The notes: generated from the letters alone by a model not told the origin. A stretch of 64,000 nucleotides of DNA from Promethearchaeota archaeon (GCA_016840165.1 JAEOSU010000080.1:1-64000); one strand, 5' to 3'; shown: positions 43,437 through 52,818, numbered from the stretch's first letter. Numbers and translations: made by a program.

Positions 43437-43444
43437 TTTATAAA
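43437..43444 (+). promoter_or_regulatory. Candidate TATA box
   Basis: TTTATAAA lies 31 nt (centre) before ATG 43472, within a possible GTG-initiated extension of the same frame; it supports the ATG as the true start. Confidence 0.35.
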
Positions 43445-43471
43445 ATTAAGAGATATAAAATTGTTGTTATC

Positions 43472-43999
43472 ATGGAAAAAGAATCGAAGCTTAAAATTAA
43501 ATCGGAAACTGATGAAATTCTCGGATCAGAAACTATATTTGAAAAATTAAAAGGGAAAACTCCTTGGATTTTTGGAAAAAAAATAAGAAAACCTAAACTG
43601 GTATATCCAAAGATCAAGTTACCTCGAATGGATATGCCCTTACCAGCGAGATCCTTAGTTATAATTATCGTTTATATAGCACTGTTTTTACTTCAAACCG
43701 GAATAGTATACATTGTATTTAAGGAGCCATTAGCCATCGGGGCGGATTCAAGTGGTAATCCAGTAATTCTTTATCCAAGTATTCAAGATGCTTTTATTAT
43801 TGAAAGTATTGTTGCCTCAGTATTCATATTCTTGTGCTCTGTAGGATTTGTTATGCTATATCAGGCTTCGAAATATGTCTATAATAAAAAGATTGCCATT
43901 AGAATCCTTGTATTAGGAATTCTCCTCATAATCTCTACATTTTTCGCTTTACAAGCGATGATTACCGTTAAATTAGGAGAATCTTTATTTAATGTGTAA
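43472..43999 (+). CDS. Three-TM membrane protein, unknown
   Basis: The 175-residue protein has a basic N-terminal part (residues 1-55, many Lys and Pro) and hydrophobic segments at about 57-80, 110-133 and 145-165. No family recognised. The frame is open further upstream to a GTG at 43427, but that stretch contains a TATA-like element, so ATG 43472 is chosen. Confidence 0.6.
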   Translation: MEKESKLKIKSETDEILGSETIFEKLKGKTPWIFGKKIRKPKLVYPKIKLPRMDMPLPARSLVIIIVYIALFLLQTGIVYIVFKEPLAIGADSSGNPVILYPSIQDAFIIESIVASVFIFLCSVGFVMLYQASKYVYNKKIAIRILVLGILLIISTFFALQAMITVKLGESLFNV

Positions 44000-44016
44000 T
44001 AATAATTAAATTGGAG

Positions 44017-45168
44017 TTATTTTAATTCAATTATTTTTACTTCATCATAATCCGTTATAATTTTGTATAATCCTCTCATTTCCTTATCCAAATCAGAATC
44101 TCTTGAATCAATCCAAAGAAACTTATTGGGAATACTTAGGAGTTTAGCTTTGGTTGCAATAATTATGATATTACTTAAAGATATACGTTTGAGGATTTTT
44201 GGTGTAAATTGAAGATTTCCTCTTCCAAATAAAAATCCTTGTCTCCCGATAATCGAGACAATAATCTTAATTGGTCGATTTTTCACATAGTTTAAAATCT
44301 GGTTTTCGTTTAAGTCATATGCAATTATTTTTTTGTTATAAAGTAAATCTACTCCTAATAATGTTTTTTGAACACCCAATTTATCTGTTATTGCCTTAAC
44401 AGTTGTTCCAGGTCCTAATAAATAATATGTTTCTTTTTCAAGATCTTCAATAATTTTATCAGCAATTCTTTCTTGATTATTTTGGTCAGTATCTGGTGAG
44501 CCCAATTTCGAATATTGGCAAAATTCGGGTGAGTGTGGCGTAAGGAGATACCCATATAATATGGAGACAAGTTCTCCCTTTCTATATGCTTCTTCATCTA
44601 TATCTAAGACTTCAGATTTAGTTAATGATAATTGATCCCATAAAAATTGTACTACTATATTAGCAGCAGCAGTAGGATTTATTGCAAAAACACTAGAATA
44701 GATTTTCACCCCCGATGGTATACCTAAACAAGGTCTATTGTCCCCAATTACATCCAAAATGTCTCGCGCTGTACCATCTCCTCCTACAAACAGAATAAGG
44801 TTCACATCTTTCATTGTTTTTATTATTTTGGTCGCTCTCTTAGTATGCTCTGAATTTGTGTCATAAATTCCATTTCCTTTATTAAAAATGGAATCAGATA
44901 TAAGTTCATAAGCGAAATTAAACTTTTTGATTGAATTCTCACCCATATATCCAGGGCAAGTTATAAATTTAATTTTCGATTCAAAACCCTCGAGAGCTTG
45001 TAAGAATATATCTGTTCTCTTGTAAGCATTAGGTTTTCCCCCTAGTTCTATTGCTTTTTTGAGAATATCCTTACCATCAGTTCCTTTTAAACCTACTGAG
45101 CCACCCATTCCTGAAATCGGGTTGACTATCAATCCTAAGATGAATTTATTTGGATTTGACATTTTCAT
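44017..45168 (-). CDS. ATP-NAD kinase family protein
   Basis: The 383-residue protein has the NAD-kinase GGDG motif in 'LFVGGDGTARDILDV' (127-141) and a family-specific 'GIPSGVKIYSSVFAINP'. It is of the longer type (also found beside acetoin catabolism genes as AcoX) rather than the 250-residue PpnK. It would make NADP from NAD. It lies 43 nt from gcvH on the same strand and could share a transcript. Confidence 0.88.
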   Translation of the reverse strand: MKMSNPNKFILGLIVNPISGMGGSVGLKGTDGKDILKKAIELGGKPNAYKRTDIFLQALEGFESKIKFITCPGYMGENSIKKFNFAYELISDSIFNKGNGIYDTNSEHTKRATKIIKTMKDVNLILFVGGDGTARDILDVIGDNRPCLGIPSGVKIYSSVFAINPTAAANIVVQFLWDQLSLTKSEVLDIDEEAYRKGELVSILYGYLLTPHSPEFCQYSKLGSPDTDQNNQERIADKIIEDLEKETYYLLGPGTTVKAITDKLGVQKTLLGVDLLYNKKIIAYDLNENQILNYVKNRPIKIIVSIIGRQGFLFGRGNLQFTPKILKRISLSNIIIIATKAKLLSIPNKFLWIDSRDSDLDKEMRGLYKIITDYDEVKIIELK

Positions 45169-45211
45169 TAAAAATAAAAAAAAGAAAAATTTGTGAAAAG
45201 ATTAAGTAGCC

Positions 45212-45625
45212 TTACTTTTGCGTTTCACAAAAAGCATCATAATCGGCTGCGTTATGTAAATTAGCTTTTTCTGCGTCCCAATTTGAAGGTTCAATTATAT
45301 ATAACCAAGTTTCAAAGGGAGCTTCATTGAGCTTTTCTGGTTCATCCATTAAATCACTATTAACTTCTTTTACCGTTCCAGACACAGGACTATAAATATC
45401 GCCAACGGCTTTACTGGATTCAACAGTTGCATCAATTGGATCAGATGATGGCTCATCGCCGTCCATCTTAACTTGAGTTAATTCCGCTCCTTCAAGAGCA
45501 TCAACATCAACAAATGAAATTTCACCGAGTGCTTCAGCCGCAAATGCGGTAATTCCAACTTTACCCGATGAAGGGTCAAACCATTGATGAGTTTTAGTAT
45601 AGAAATAATTTCCAGGTGATCCCAT
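45212..45625 (-). CDS. gcvH: Glycine cleavage system H protein
   Basis: GcvH is the lipoyl carrier of glycine cleavage. The 137-residue protein contains 'VESSKAVGDIYSPVSG', where K72 is the lipoylation site, and 'KTHQWFDPSSGKVGITAFAA'. The middle has a slightly longer acidic insert (KMDGDEPSSDPID) than bacterial H proteins. No other gcv gene is nearby; in archaea H-like proteins also occur outside glycine cleavage. Confidence 0.92.
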   Translation of the reverse strand: MGSPGNYFYTKTHQWFDPSSGKVGITAFAAEALGEISFVDVDALEGAELTQVKMDGDEPSSDPIDATVESSKAVGDIYSPVSGTVKEVNSDLMDEPEKLNEAPFETWLYIIEPSNWDAEKANLHNAADYDAFCETQK

Positions 45626-45759
45626 TCTTTTTTCACTTCTTAGATTTTAATTTTTTTAAAATTTAATAATAATTGAATTAATTGATAATTTTAATTAATT
45701 ATATAATAGATTTAAAATTTTTTTATTGAAGAATAATTTTCATAGAAAAAAGGAGTCAA

Positions 45760-46590
45760 TTGGTTATATTGATAAGAAGAAAGGTAAATTTCTATGATGA
45801 GTTTAAGGGATGGTACAATACTATTAGCAAAGATTTTAATTATGATGCTCAAAAAGATAGTTTTGCTCGAGATTATTTATCTAATATGATTATGAAAAAA
45901 AATAATTGGAACCTAGAAACTGTCCTCTCATCATTTCAAGACGATTTATTAAAAAAAGAATTTATTTTAGTTTATGGATGTGGACCATCACTTGAAATGA
46001 CATTAGATTTTCTTTTAAGAAATAATGTAGACCTGAATAGTGAAAAAATTTTTAATATTGCCGCAGATGGAGCATCTAGATTATTAAAAGAAAGATATAT
46101 AAAGATAGAGGCAATATTTAGTGATTTAGATGGAATAACGACAAATGAATTTATTTATCCAAATTTCATTGTAGTACATGCGCATGGAGATAATATAGAA
46201 AAGCTTAAAAGATTTGAAAATGAAATACTTGAATTCGAAAAAATTATCTTTACTTGTCAAGTTGAGCCTAATGACTATGTAATCAATCATGGAGGTTTTA
46301 CTGATGGTGATAGAATACTTTTTTTCTTGCGCTCATTGTTAATACCTTTTCATAGAATCTTCCTGATTGGTATGGACTTTATGAACAAAGTGGGAAAGTA
46401 TAGTAAAGTTGGATTTCAAAAAAGTCAAAAAGCAAGTAAGAGTAAACAAAAAAAGCTCAGATATGCAGCTAAACTTATTGATTGGTTAGATGAGTATATT
46501 GAGAATGAAATTTGTTATGTAAATTCACAAAAAACTTCTAAGAGATATAAAAATTTAGATTTAGTACAATTTTTAAAAGAGTTTAAATAG
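45760..46590 (+). CDS. mptE: 6-hydroxymethyl-7,8-dihydropterin pyrophosphokinase MptE-type (DUF115)
   Basis: MptE activates 6-hydroxymethyldihydropterin in the pathway to tetrahydromethanopterin-type C1 carriers. The 276-residue protein has 'VYGCGPSLE' (71-79), 'NIAADGASRLL', 'FSDLDG' and 'HAHGDN', then 'NHGGFTDGDRILFFLRSL', all typical of the DUF115/MptE family. The TTG start at 45760 is supported by AAGGAG 4 nt upstream. It suggests archaeal C1-carrier synthesis in this organism. Confidence 0.85.
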   Translation: MVILIRRKVNFYDEFKGWYNTISKDFNYDAQKDSFARDYLSNMIMKKNNWNLETVLSSFQDDLLKKEFILVYGCGPSLEMTLDFLLRNNVDLNSEKIFNIAADGASRLLKERYIKIEAIFSDLDGITTNEFIYPNFIVVHAHGDNIEKLKRFENEILEFEKIIFTCQVEPNDYVINHGGFTDGDRILFFLRSLLIPFHRIFLIGMDFMNKVGKYSKVGFQKSQKASKSKQKKLRYAAKLIDWLDEYIENEICYVNSQKTSKRYKNLDLVQFLKEFK

Positions 46591-46599
46591 ATAGGATAT

Positions 46600-47394
46600 T
46601 CAAATTTTATAATCTACTATACCATTATCCGTTAATCTATAAAGTACCTTCTTTTCTGGAAGATATAACGAATTTACTACATGAATATAACCGAAATCTT
46701 TTTCTTTATAGCTTAAGTAAAGATATTCCGAAAAATAATGATTTAGAAATTGATTACCAACGGGTTTTTCTTTAATTAGCGCATTTTTATTAAATATTGG
46801 AGATATTTGAGCAGTAGCTATGGTAATTAAATTGAACTCTCTAGTAAGTGAATTTAATTTCTCTATAATCTTTAAAAAGTTAGATTTTGCCTTTTGAAAA
46901 GAGGTAAGGTCGTTCCCTTGTTCTAAACGATAATAATTGTTAATTGAGTCAATAAGAAGTACTTTAATATCTGATTTATGAATAGTTTTTCTGAGGCTAT
47001 TGAGTTTTAATAAGAAGACATCATTGCTCATTATTTTTGATACTAAAATCGTCTTTAATATTTTATTAAAATTTAAACCTTGGGAATTTGCTAATTGTTT
47101 TATCCTTTCTGGTCTAAAGGTATTTTCTGTATCAAAATAAATGACGTTAAAATTATTTCTATACGCTTGAATACATAATTGGTGGCATAATTGTGTTTTT
47201 CCTGTCTTATATGATCCAAAAATTAAATACAAAGTTTTTGAATGAAATCCCTTATCTAAGATATTATCTATGTTTTTTGAGCCAGTATTTAAAAAAAAGG
47301 AATTTTTCTCTTCCTTTCGAATTTCTTCACCAATTTTATCAAGGATAAAAAGTTGATTTTTATTGATCTTAGATGAGTTGATAAATTCTCTCAT
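46600..47394 (-). CDS. RecA/RadA-superfamily ATPase (RadB-like)
   Basis: The 264-residue protein has Walker A 'FGSYKTGKTQL' (59-69) and a Walker B 'VLLIDS' near 143, with 'FDTENTFRPERIKQLA' after the first strand, as in RadA/RadB. It lacks an N-terminal helix-hairpin-helix domain, so it is nearer RadB than RadA. A role in recombination or a KaiC-like switch is possible. A second, more divergent RecA-like gene is at 51219. Confidence 0.8.
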   Translation of the reverse strand: MREFINSSKINKNQLFILDKIGEEIRKEEKNSFFLNTGSKNIDNILDKGFHSKTLYLIFGSYKTGKTQLCHQLCIQAYRNNFNVIYFDTENTFRPERIKQLANSQGLNFNKILKTILVSKIMSNDVFLLKLNSLRKTIHKSDIKVLLIDSINNYYRLEQGNDLTSFQKAKSNFLKIIEKLNSLTREFNLITIATAQISPIFNKNALIKEKPVGNQFLNHYFSEYLYLSYKEKDFGYIHVVNSLYLPEKKVLYRLTDNGIVDYKI

Positions 47395-47561
47395 TGTATA
47401 AAAATAATAATCTTATTAACTAATAAAAAGAAACTCACAATAATATATTTATATTAAATTGACCCATAAATCGAAAAATTAATTTGAAATTAAACATAAT
47501 TTTGAAATTGTATTGGTTTTCATAAACCCTAGAATTTTAGAAAAAAATAAACTTTTTAACG

Positions 47562-48173
47562 ATGGCTAAGAAAAAAAAAGAAGTGTGTCAATATTGCGGT
47601 AAATCGTTTGTATATCTCAGCCGCCATAAATGTAAAGTAAAAGATAGAATCGAAGGTAGTGAAGAATCGGATAAATCAGAATCGGAGAGAAGAATTGAGA
47701 GAATTGAAGAGTGGAAAAAAGATTTCAGCCGGAATCTTAAGAAAGATGAGAAAAAGATATTAGATATTATCAGAAAACATAAAAAAATATTTTTTAAAGA
47801 TTTAATGGCAATATCGGGTAAAAATCGTAATGAATTAGATAATATAATTGATATTTTATCACTTCAGTCTAAAATAAAAGTAACACGAGAATTAGTGGAT
47901 GCATCATGGACAAAACATATTTCTTATATTGAGGAGATCGATGTTCAGGTAAAAGATATAAAAATTGACAAATCAGATAAAAATTTTATCATTGAGATGT
48001 TCTCTTATCAACCATGTTTGATATGTCCTTTTGCAAATAAATGTAATGAAACCAATATGGATAATCTAAATCCACATCAATGTATTTGGTTAACTGAATG
48101 GATTTATGCATTAATGAAAGGAGAGAAGTATCGTATTAATTTTGATGAGATTGAAACTGAATCTTATGAATGA
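47562..48173 (+). CDS. RPC34/RPC39-like transcription protein with zinc finger and FeS motif
   Basis: The 203-residue protein has an N-terminal zinc finger (C9, C12, H22, C24: CQYCGKSFVYLSRHKC), a winged-helix region (about 60-135, 'ILDIIRKHKKIFFKDLMAIS') and a C-terminal 'PCLICPFANKC' with C152, C155, C161 and C174 plus 'NPHQCIWLTEW'. The last part closely parallels the iron-sulfur motif of the eukaryotic RNA polymerase III subunit RPC34 (PCGxCPVxxxC...SPxNCIYMTEW). An RPC34 orthologue is known in Crenarchaeota and Thaumarchaeota. The extra zinc finger is not typical. Confidence 0.75.
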   Translation: MAKKKKEVCQYCGKSFVYLSRHKCKVKDRIEGSEESDKSESERRIERIEEWKKDFSRNLKKDEKKILDIIRKHKKIFFKDLMAISGKNRNELDNIIDILSLQSKIKVTRELVDASWTKHISYIEEIDVQVKDIKIDKSDKNFIIEMFSYQPCLICPFANKCNETNMDNLNPHQCIWLTEWIYALMKGEKYRINFDEIETESYE

Positions 48174-48174
48174 T

Positions 48175-48819
48175 TCATTTTTTATTTAATCCAATGATAT
48201 AAATTTCGTTACTTTTCTTACTAGAAGCTGTTGGTTTATAGCTTTTAATAAAATGAAATTTATCTTTCATAGATCGATGTACTCGTTTAAAATCTTCACC
48301 TTGAAAAATTTTAATGACAAAATTTCCCTTGCTTTTCAATAAATATATGGTGTCAAGAATCTTTAAACATAAATTGGCTTGTTTTACTTGATCACTAAAC
48401 TTATTACCGGATTTTTTGATACTGGCATCTGAGAGTATCAGATCAAATTTATCTCCAGCAAGATAATTTTGAATAGCCTCTATAGCTGAAATTTTTGTAA
48501 TTTCTAATCTCATAATGTCGACATGTTCAATTGGACTAATTTTTTTAAGATCGACCCCCAATATCTTATAATCCTTACGATGATAATGGTTATCTTGATA
48601 CTTTATGAGGTTTTCTTCGGCAAATTTCTTTGCAACTTGTAACCATGAACCAGGAGCACTTCCAATATCTAAGATATAAAAGGCTCTTTTGAAGATATTA
48701 TATTTTTTTTGAATATCAAAGAGTTTATAAGCAGAACGGGCTCTATAGCCTTGCTTTTTCGCTTTTGTATAAAATTGTTCGTTTTTATGATTTGTTGTAT
48801 TCTTATCCATCTGCAACAC
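48175..48819 (-). CDS. rlmE: FtsJ/RlmE-type 2'-O-ribose RNA methyltransferase
   Basis: The 214-residue protein has the N-terminal 'KQGYRARSAYKLFDIQKKY' with the first catalytic Lys, SAM motif 'ILDIGSAPGSWLQVA', 'LILSDAS' and 'GNFVIKIFQGED' with the later K and E. This is the K-D-K-E family that methylates 23S rRNA or tRNA. It shares its strand with Trm1 upstream (9 nt apart), so the two RNA-modification genes are probably co-transcribed. Confidence 0.93.
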   Translation of the reverse strand: MLQMDKNTTNHKNEQFYTKAKKQGYRARSAYKLFDIQKKYNIFKRAFYILDIGSAPGSWLQVAKKFAEENLIKYQDNHYHRKDYKILGVDLKKISPIEHVDIMRLEITKISAIEAIQNYLAGDKFDLILSDASIKKSGNKFSDQVKQANLCLKILDTIYLLKSKGNFVIKIFQGEDFKRVHRSMKDKFHFIKSYKPTASSKKSNEIYIIGLNKK

Positions 48820-48827
48820 TTAATTGT

Positions 48828-50048
48828 TTATTTTTTTGATAAGTCAAATAAAAGATTTTTTAATTCGGATAAATTAATATTACTCTTGATGGCTAAATTA
48901 TCAAAATGTGTTCTTGATGCCGTAAATTTCTTTTTATCAATAGCCTTAATGATTTCATCTAGTTTCGGAACAAAAGGTAATTTTAATTCTTGACATAACT
49001 TATGAATATTATAATAAAATGGGGGCATTTTTACCTCTTCTAAAGCATAACTGAGCTTTTTATCGATTACTTTTTTATTAATATAATTTTGTTGTTTATT
49101 TAAAGAAAGGAGGAGTCTAAGAAAGTCCTCATTATGTAATTCTCCAATCCAGAGGGGTCCTGCATATTTTAATGCTTTAGATCCTTTACATGATGGACAA
49201 TATTTAGGTATCTGTAAAATGTCGTCTGAAAAAGAAGACCGATACCCACACGACGTGCAATGGAGAATATATCCATAATTGGAGAAGTTATGTATGATTT
49301 CTTTTTTCTTTTTTACAGTAGAAATAAAAACTCTTAAAAAGTGATTTGAATAAAAGCTAAGGAGTGGAATTATACCTAGATTGTTAATATTTGCTAACCG
49401 AGAAATGAAATAAACTAAGATTCGCGCTCCAATTTCTTTACAATATTCAGTATGGAGAGGTTTTGACATATATTTTCGTATACAAACGTTTGGTTTTACT
49501 CCAAATAACACAGCGGTATCTGTAGCGGTTAAGCACAACAAGCCATCTTTTTTTTTAATAGCTTTAAACGCCATATCAATATATGAATTAGGTGTTCCAA
49601 ATGGATCAATGGATATTATGTCTGCCCTTTTAAACGTATTATTAGAATGATCTTGATTGTGAAATTCGGAAAATAAAGAATTTGCATCCTTTTGAGAAAC
49701 ATTTACCTTTGAAGCATCAATTGCATTTAATTTAATGTTTCTTTTAATGAGATCAATTGCCAAAGGATTAATATCATTGATATACACTTTGCTTAATTCT
49801 TCATGCTCTTTTAGCAATCTTATAGATGTGATTCCAGAAGCTGCCATTGAGTCGATAAAATTGAAAGTGAGTAAATTATATATATTCTTGTATGCCCCTA
49901 CTACTAAACTCGTGATATCCCGATTTAAAATCATTTTTTCATTATAAAAAACATTCATGGATTTTGAAGGTATTTTAACTGAATCTTGTTTGTAAATGAA
50001 AAATTCTACAGATGCTTCTCTCTTCTTAATTAGCTTATTTTCTATCAT
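48828..50048 (-). CDS. trm1: tRNA (guanine-26-N2)-dimethyltransferase Trm1
   Basis: Trm1 makes N2,N2-dimethylguanosine at position 26 of tRNA. The 406-residue protein has 'FYNEKMILNRDITSLVVGAY', SAM motif 'FIDSMAASGITSIRLLKE', 'DIISIDPFGTPNSYID' and 'GLLCLTATDTAVLFGV', and a C-terminal zinc site 'CTSCGYRS...CPSCKGS' with 'YAGPLWIGELH'. It starts ATG at 50048 (a GTG-like region upstream is not needed). Confidence 0.95.
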   Translation of the reverse strand: MIENKLIKKREASVEFFIYKQDSVKIPSKSMNVFYNEKMILNRDITSLVVGAYKNIYNLLTFNFIDSMAASGITSIRLLKEHEELSKVYINDINPLAIDLIKRNIKLNAIDASKVNVSQKDANSLFSEFHNQDHSNNTFKRADIISIDPFGTPNSYIDMAFKAIKKKDGLLCLTATDTAVLFGVKPNVCIRKYMSKPLHTEYCKEIGARILVYFISRLANINNLGIIPLLSFYSNHFLRVFISTVKKKKEIIHNFSNYGYILHCTSCGYRSSFSDDILQIPKYCPSCKGSKALKYAGPLWIGELHNEDFLRLLLSLNKQQNYINKKVIDKKLSYALEEVKMPPFYYNIHKLCQELKLPFVPKLDEIIKAIDKKKFTASRTHFDNLAIKSNINLSELKNLLFDLSKK

Positions 50049-50072
50049 ACTAATATATAATTAAGTGCTATT

Positions 50073-51071
50073 TTACAACGAGCGAAATAATTCAACTAAC
50101 ATTTTACTCCCAACTAAACCCCCAGATTCAAGAGCATGAACTTTTTTTACATTTTCTTTGGTTAATGGCCAAAAATCTTCTAAAATCCGTATCTTATCAA
50201 TATTTTGCTCATTACCAATAGCTAAAAATTCACCTCCTAAGGTTTTTATAATAAAAGCTAATGGAGCCCATTCATAATAAATCCGAATTTTAGGTTTAGG
50301 TGATGGGAAGTAAGCATATACACCTCCATAATGAATAATGGCATGCAAATCCCCAACAAAACTTCCACTGTAGCGATCTTTTACTTGGTTTTCGATAAGA
50401 AGCTTTTCAAAAGAGCAACATTTCTCTGACCAGCTGTTAGAATCACCTCCTAGACATCTAATTCCTCCTCTTCGATTATTAGGCAATTTCTTTAACTCAT
50501 AGAAGATGTAATGATAAAATGTCATACTATAAGGAGAAGTGTCTAAAATGAATTCCGCTGCGATCCCATTAACTGCTAAAACCAGATTTGTGAAAATCCC
50601 ATATAAGACATAAAAACTACATATGATGTGTCCTTCCTCATTATATACTCCAATTATCGTCCCCACAGTTCTATTTACGGCAACATTAGAGGATCCATCA
50701 ACAGGATCTATAGTTATACCAAACTTACCATTTCCTATGACGGGATCGGCCTCCTCAGAGGCGATAAATAAGAAGCTAGCATCTCTCTCCTGAAGAGCTT
50801 TTAGAATTATACTGTGAGTTAAAATATCTTCATGAATCTGTAATTCATCATAAATGTTCTTACTTTCATTTATTGGAGTTTCAATGTTCAATCTCTCCTC
50901 AAGCTCCCTCGAAGTTATACCTCTTTCTAATAAACCTCTAATTGGAATTGTTGCTTCAGCAATAATATCAATGATTTCTATTAAAGCTTGCTTATTCGGA
51001 AAATAATGAGGTAAATTCTTTTCAAGCCAACGTGTTAATTTCATTTTTTCAATTTTAGTATTTTTTGGCAA
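50073..51071 (-). CDS. fbp: Fructose-1,6-bisphosphatase class I
   Basis: The 332-residue protein has the FBPase signature 'IDPVDGSSNVAVN' (121-133) with the metal-binding EEAD (106-109) and the sugar-phosphate loop near 'YSGSFVGDLHAIIHYGGVYA'. It hydrolyses fructose-1,6-bisphosphate in gluconeogenesis. Class I is the bacterial/eukaryotic type; most archaea use the bifunctional FBPA/P instead, so this copy may have been acquired from bacteria. Confidence 0.92.
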   Translation of the reverse strand: MPKNTKIEKMKLTRWLEKNLPHYFPNKQALIEIIDIIAEATIPIRGLLERGITSRELEERLNIETPINESKNIYDELQIHEDILTHSIILKALQERDASFLFIASEEADPVIGNGKFGITIDPVDGSSNVAVNRTVGTIIGVYNEEGHIICSFYVLYGIFTNLVLAVNGIAAEFILDTSPYSMTFYHYIFYELKKLPNNRRGGIRCLGGDSNSWSEKCCSFEKLLIENQVKDRYSGSFVGDLHAIIHYGGVYAYFPSPKPKIRIYYEWAPLAFIIKTLGGEFLAIGNEQNIDKIRILEDFWPLTKENVKKVHALESGGLVGSKMLVELFRSL

Positions 51072-51218
51072 GGATTACAAAACCTGTGGTCTTTTCATTA
51101 TTTTTAATTGTGAGCTTATTTATAATAATTAAGGCTTTATAATTTACAAATTTTTTGTCTATGAGATTATTTAGTAGAAGTATTAAAAAATCGAAATTAC
51201 ATAGAATTTTGGGCAATT

Positions 51219-51926
51219 TTATTCTAATTCAAATCCAAATTTAGTCAATTTTGATTGGTAAATTATGAGGTTTTTTTCAGGATGCGCAGAAATAACAAAA
51301 TTTCGATAATTAAGCTTTTTATGTCTATCGATTTTAATTGACAGATCTATCCAGTAATCCATCACCTTTCCTCCACTTTGAATCTCAATAGTTTGATTTT
51401 CTTGTTTTAATCTTCTCAGATAATTTACGATCAACACATCAACAGGATAATTAATGTTTAAATGGCTTAGTGTTGCTAAAATCTGATTTAATTGGTAATT
51501 TAAAGCCACATTTTTATTTTTATTATTTTTCCTTAATTCCATTTGATAAAGATTAGTTATAGAATCTATAATAACAAGAATATTTGCTTTTTCTCTCTCA
51601 TTTTTAAGGTTAATGATTATTTGTTCAAGTTCTAAAATAAAATCAAACAATTCAGAGAAATTTAAAATTCTGTAAATGACAAAATTATTTTTTACTATAT
51701 TATTATCAAATTTTTGAATTAAGGTTTTTAGTTTTTTTAAAGGTAAATTTTGCTTAGTGTAGATATAAATAACCGAATTTGCTAATGAACTATTTAATAA
51801 AGCTGTTTGAAGTGAAAAGGTAGTTTTACCAACTCCAATTTCCCCCCAAACAGACACCAAACCGATCTTTTGATCATATGATTGAATCTGATTATTAAGT
51901 TCCTTTAATGGAAAAATCATTATCAA
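51219..51926 (-). CDS. Divergent RecA-like ATPase
   Basis: The 235-residue protein has Walker A 'WGEIGVGKTTFSLQTALL' (27-44), a Walker B-like 'ILVIIDSIT' and a polar C-terminal part. It is related to RadB/KaiC but diverged. Its start is 17 nt from the divergent RuvC-like gene at 51943, so both share a bidirectional promoter. The partner makes a recombination role plausible. Confidence 0.7.
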   Translation of the reverse strand: MIMIFPLKELNNQIQSYDQKIGLVSVWGEIGVGKTTFSLQTALLNSSLANSVIYIYTKQNLPLKKLKTLIQKFDNNIVKNNFVIYRILNFSELFDFILELEQIIINLKNEREKANILVIIDSITNLYQMELRKNNKNKNVALNYQLNQILATLSHLNINYPVDVLIVNYLRRLKQENQTIEIQSGGKVMDYWIDLSIKIDRHKKLNYRNFVISAHPEKNLIIYQSKLTKFGFELE

Positions 51927-51942
51927 AAATTTTAATTTTATT

Positions 51943-52818
51943 ATGAATTATAATATTAAATTGAGAAGCTCACCTTTATATATATTAACTGAGGATTTAT
52001 CTTTTTTTTATCGAATTAATAAAGAATTAAATAAGCTGAAAATTCCTTTCAAAATATTGAATCTAAACAAGATCAATTCAAGTTATCATAGCGTTATACT
52101 CACGACGACTAAAGAAGCATTATTAATGGAAGAAAAAGGGAGCAAAGCAAAGATTTTAGCCTATTCGGATGAGGAAGATTTTGAAAATTATATTATTAAA
52201 ATAATAGCTGCAGTAAAGATAGGATATAAGGACTATTATTCTGAAATTCTTTTTTCAGTAGATCCAGGAAAAAGAACGGGTCTAATGATCTTTTTAGATG
52301 GATATTATTTATATTCATATTGTTGTTTTAAAATGAATGAAGTGGTTGGCAAAATAACGAAATATATCCAATTTTTCCAGAGCGAGAATAAAAATGATTT
52401 CATAATTACCTTCAAACTAGGAAATGGTGTATTACGATTAACGCTCAATTTAATTAAGCAAATTTTTTCAATATATAATGGAAGGAAAAACGTGAGGATC
52501 TTTTTAATTGATGAATTTAAATCTTCTAAGATTAAAATAAACCAAAAGAATAAACTCCATCATGTTTCTAAAGATGAATTATCTGCTTTAATATTAGCTT
52601 TAAGAGATGGTATTGAAATCAATGAAAATGAATACTTTAGTCTTGTGAAACATTCTTATAAAAATAGGAAAATTGAAGTTGATAAGGGAGGAATGAAAAA
52701 TGTGGAAGGCGTATTTGATAAATCAGCCGTAGCAGAGATAGTTATAAAAGTAATTGATGGAGAACTAACTCTAAAAGATGCCTCTAAAGAGCTCAAGTTA
52801 CTGAATCGAAAAAAATAA
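51943..52818 (+). CDS. RuvC-like RNase H-fold protein, unknown
   Basis: The 291-residue protein has a first strand with an acidic residue, 'FSVDPGKRTGLMIFLDG' (D107), like RuvC/YqgF nucleases; a middle strand 'VRIFLIDE'; and 'SKDELSALILALRDG', which can supply the last acid. The first about 95 residues form another alpha/beta part. The last about 50 residues form a small helical domain ('VFDKSAVAEIVIKVIDGELT'). It could be a Holliday-junction or structure-specific nuclease, or a DUF460-like protein. No biochemical role is claimed. Confidence 0.6.
   Translation: MNYNIKLRSSPLYILTEDLSFFYRINKELNKLKIPFKILNLNKINSSYHSVILTTTKEALLMEEKGSKAKILAYSDEEDFENYIIKIIAAVKIGYKDYYSEILFSVDPGKRTGLMIFLDGYYLYSYCCFKMNEVVGKITKYIQFFQSENKNDFIITFKLGNGVLRLTLNLIKQIFSIYNGRKNVRIFLIDEFKSSKIKINQKNKLHHVSKDELSALILALRDGIEINENEYFSLVKHSYKNRKIEVDKGGMKNVEGVFDKSAVAEIVIKVIDGELTLKDASKELKLLNRKK

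Noticed and set aside
44415..44597. A second minus-strand frame within the NAD kinase gene
   Set aside because: It is an out-of-frame overlap with no conserved motif.
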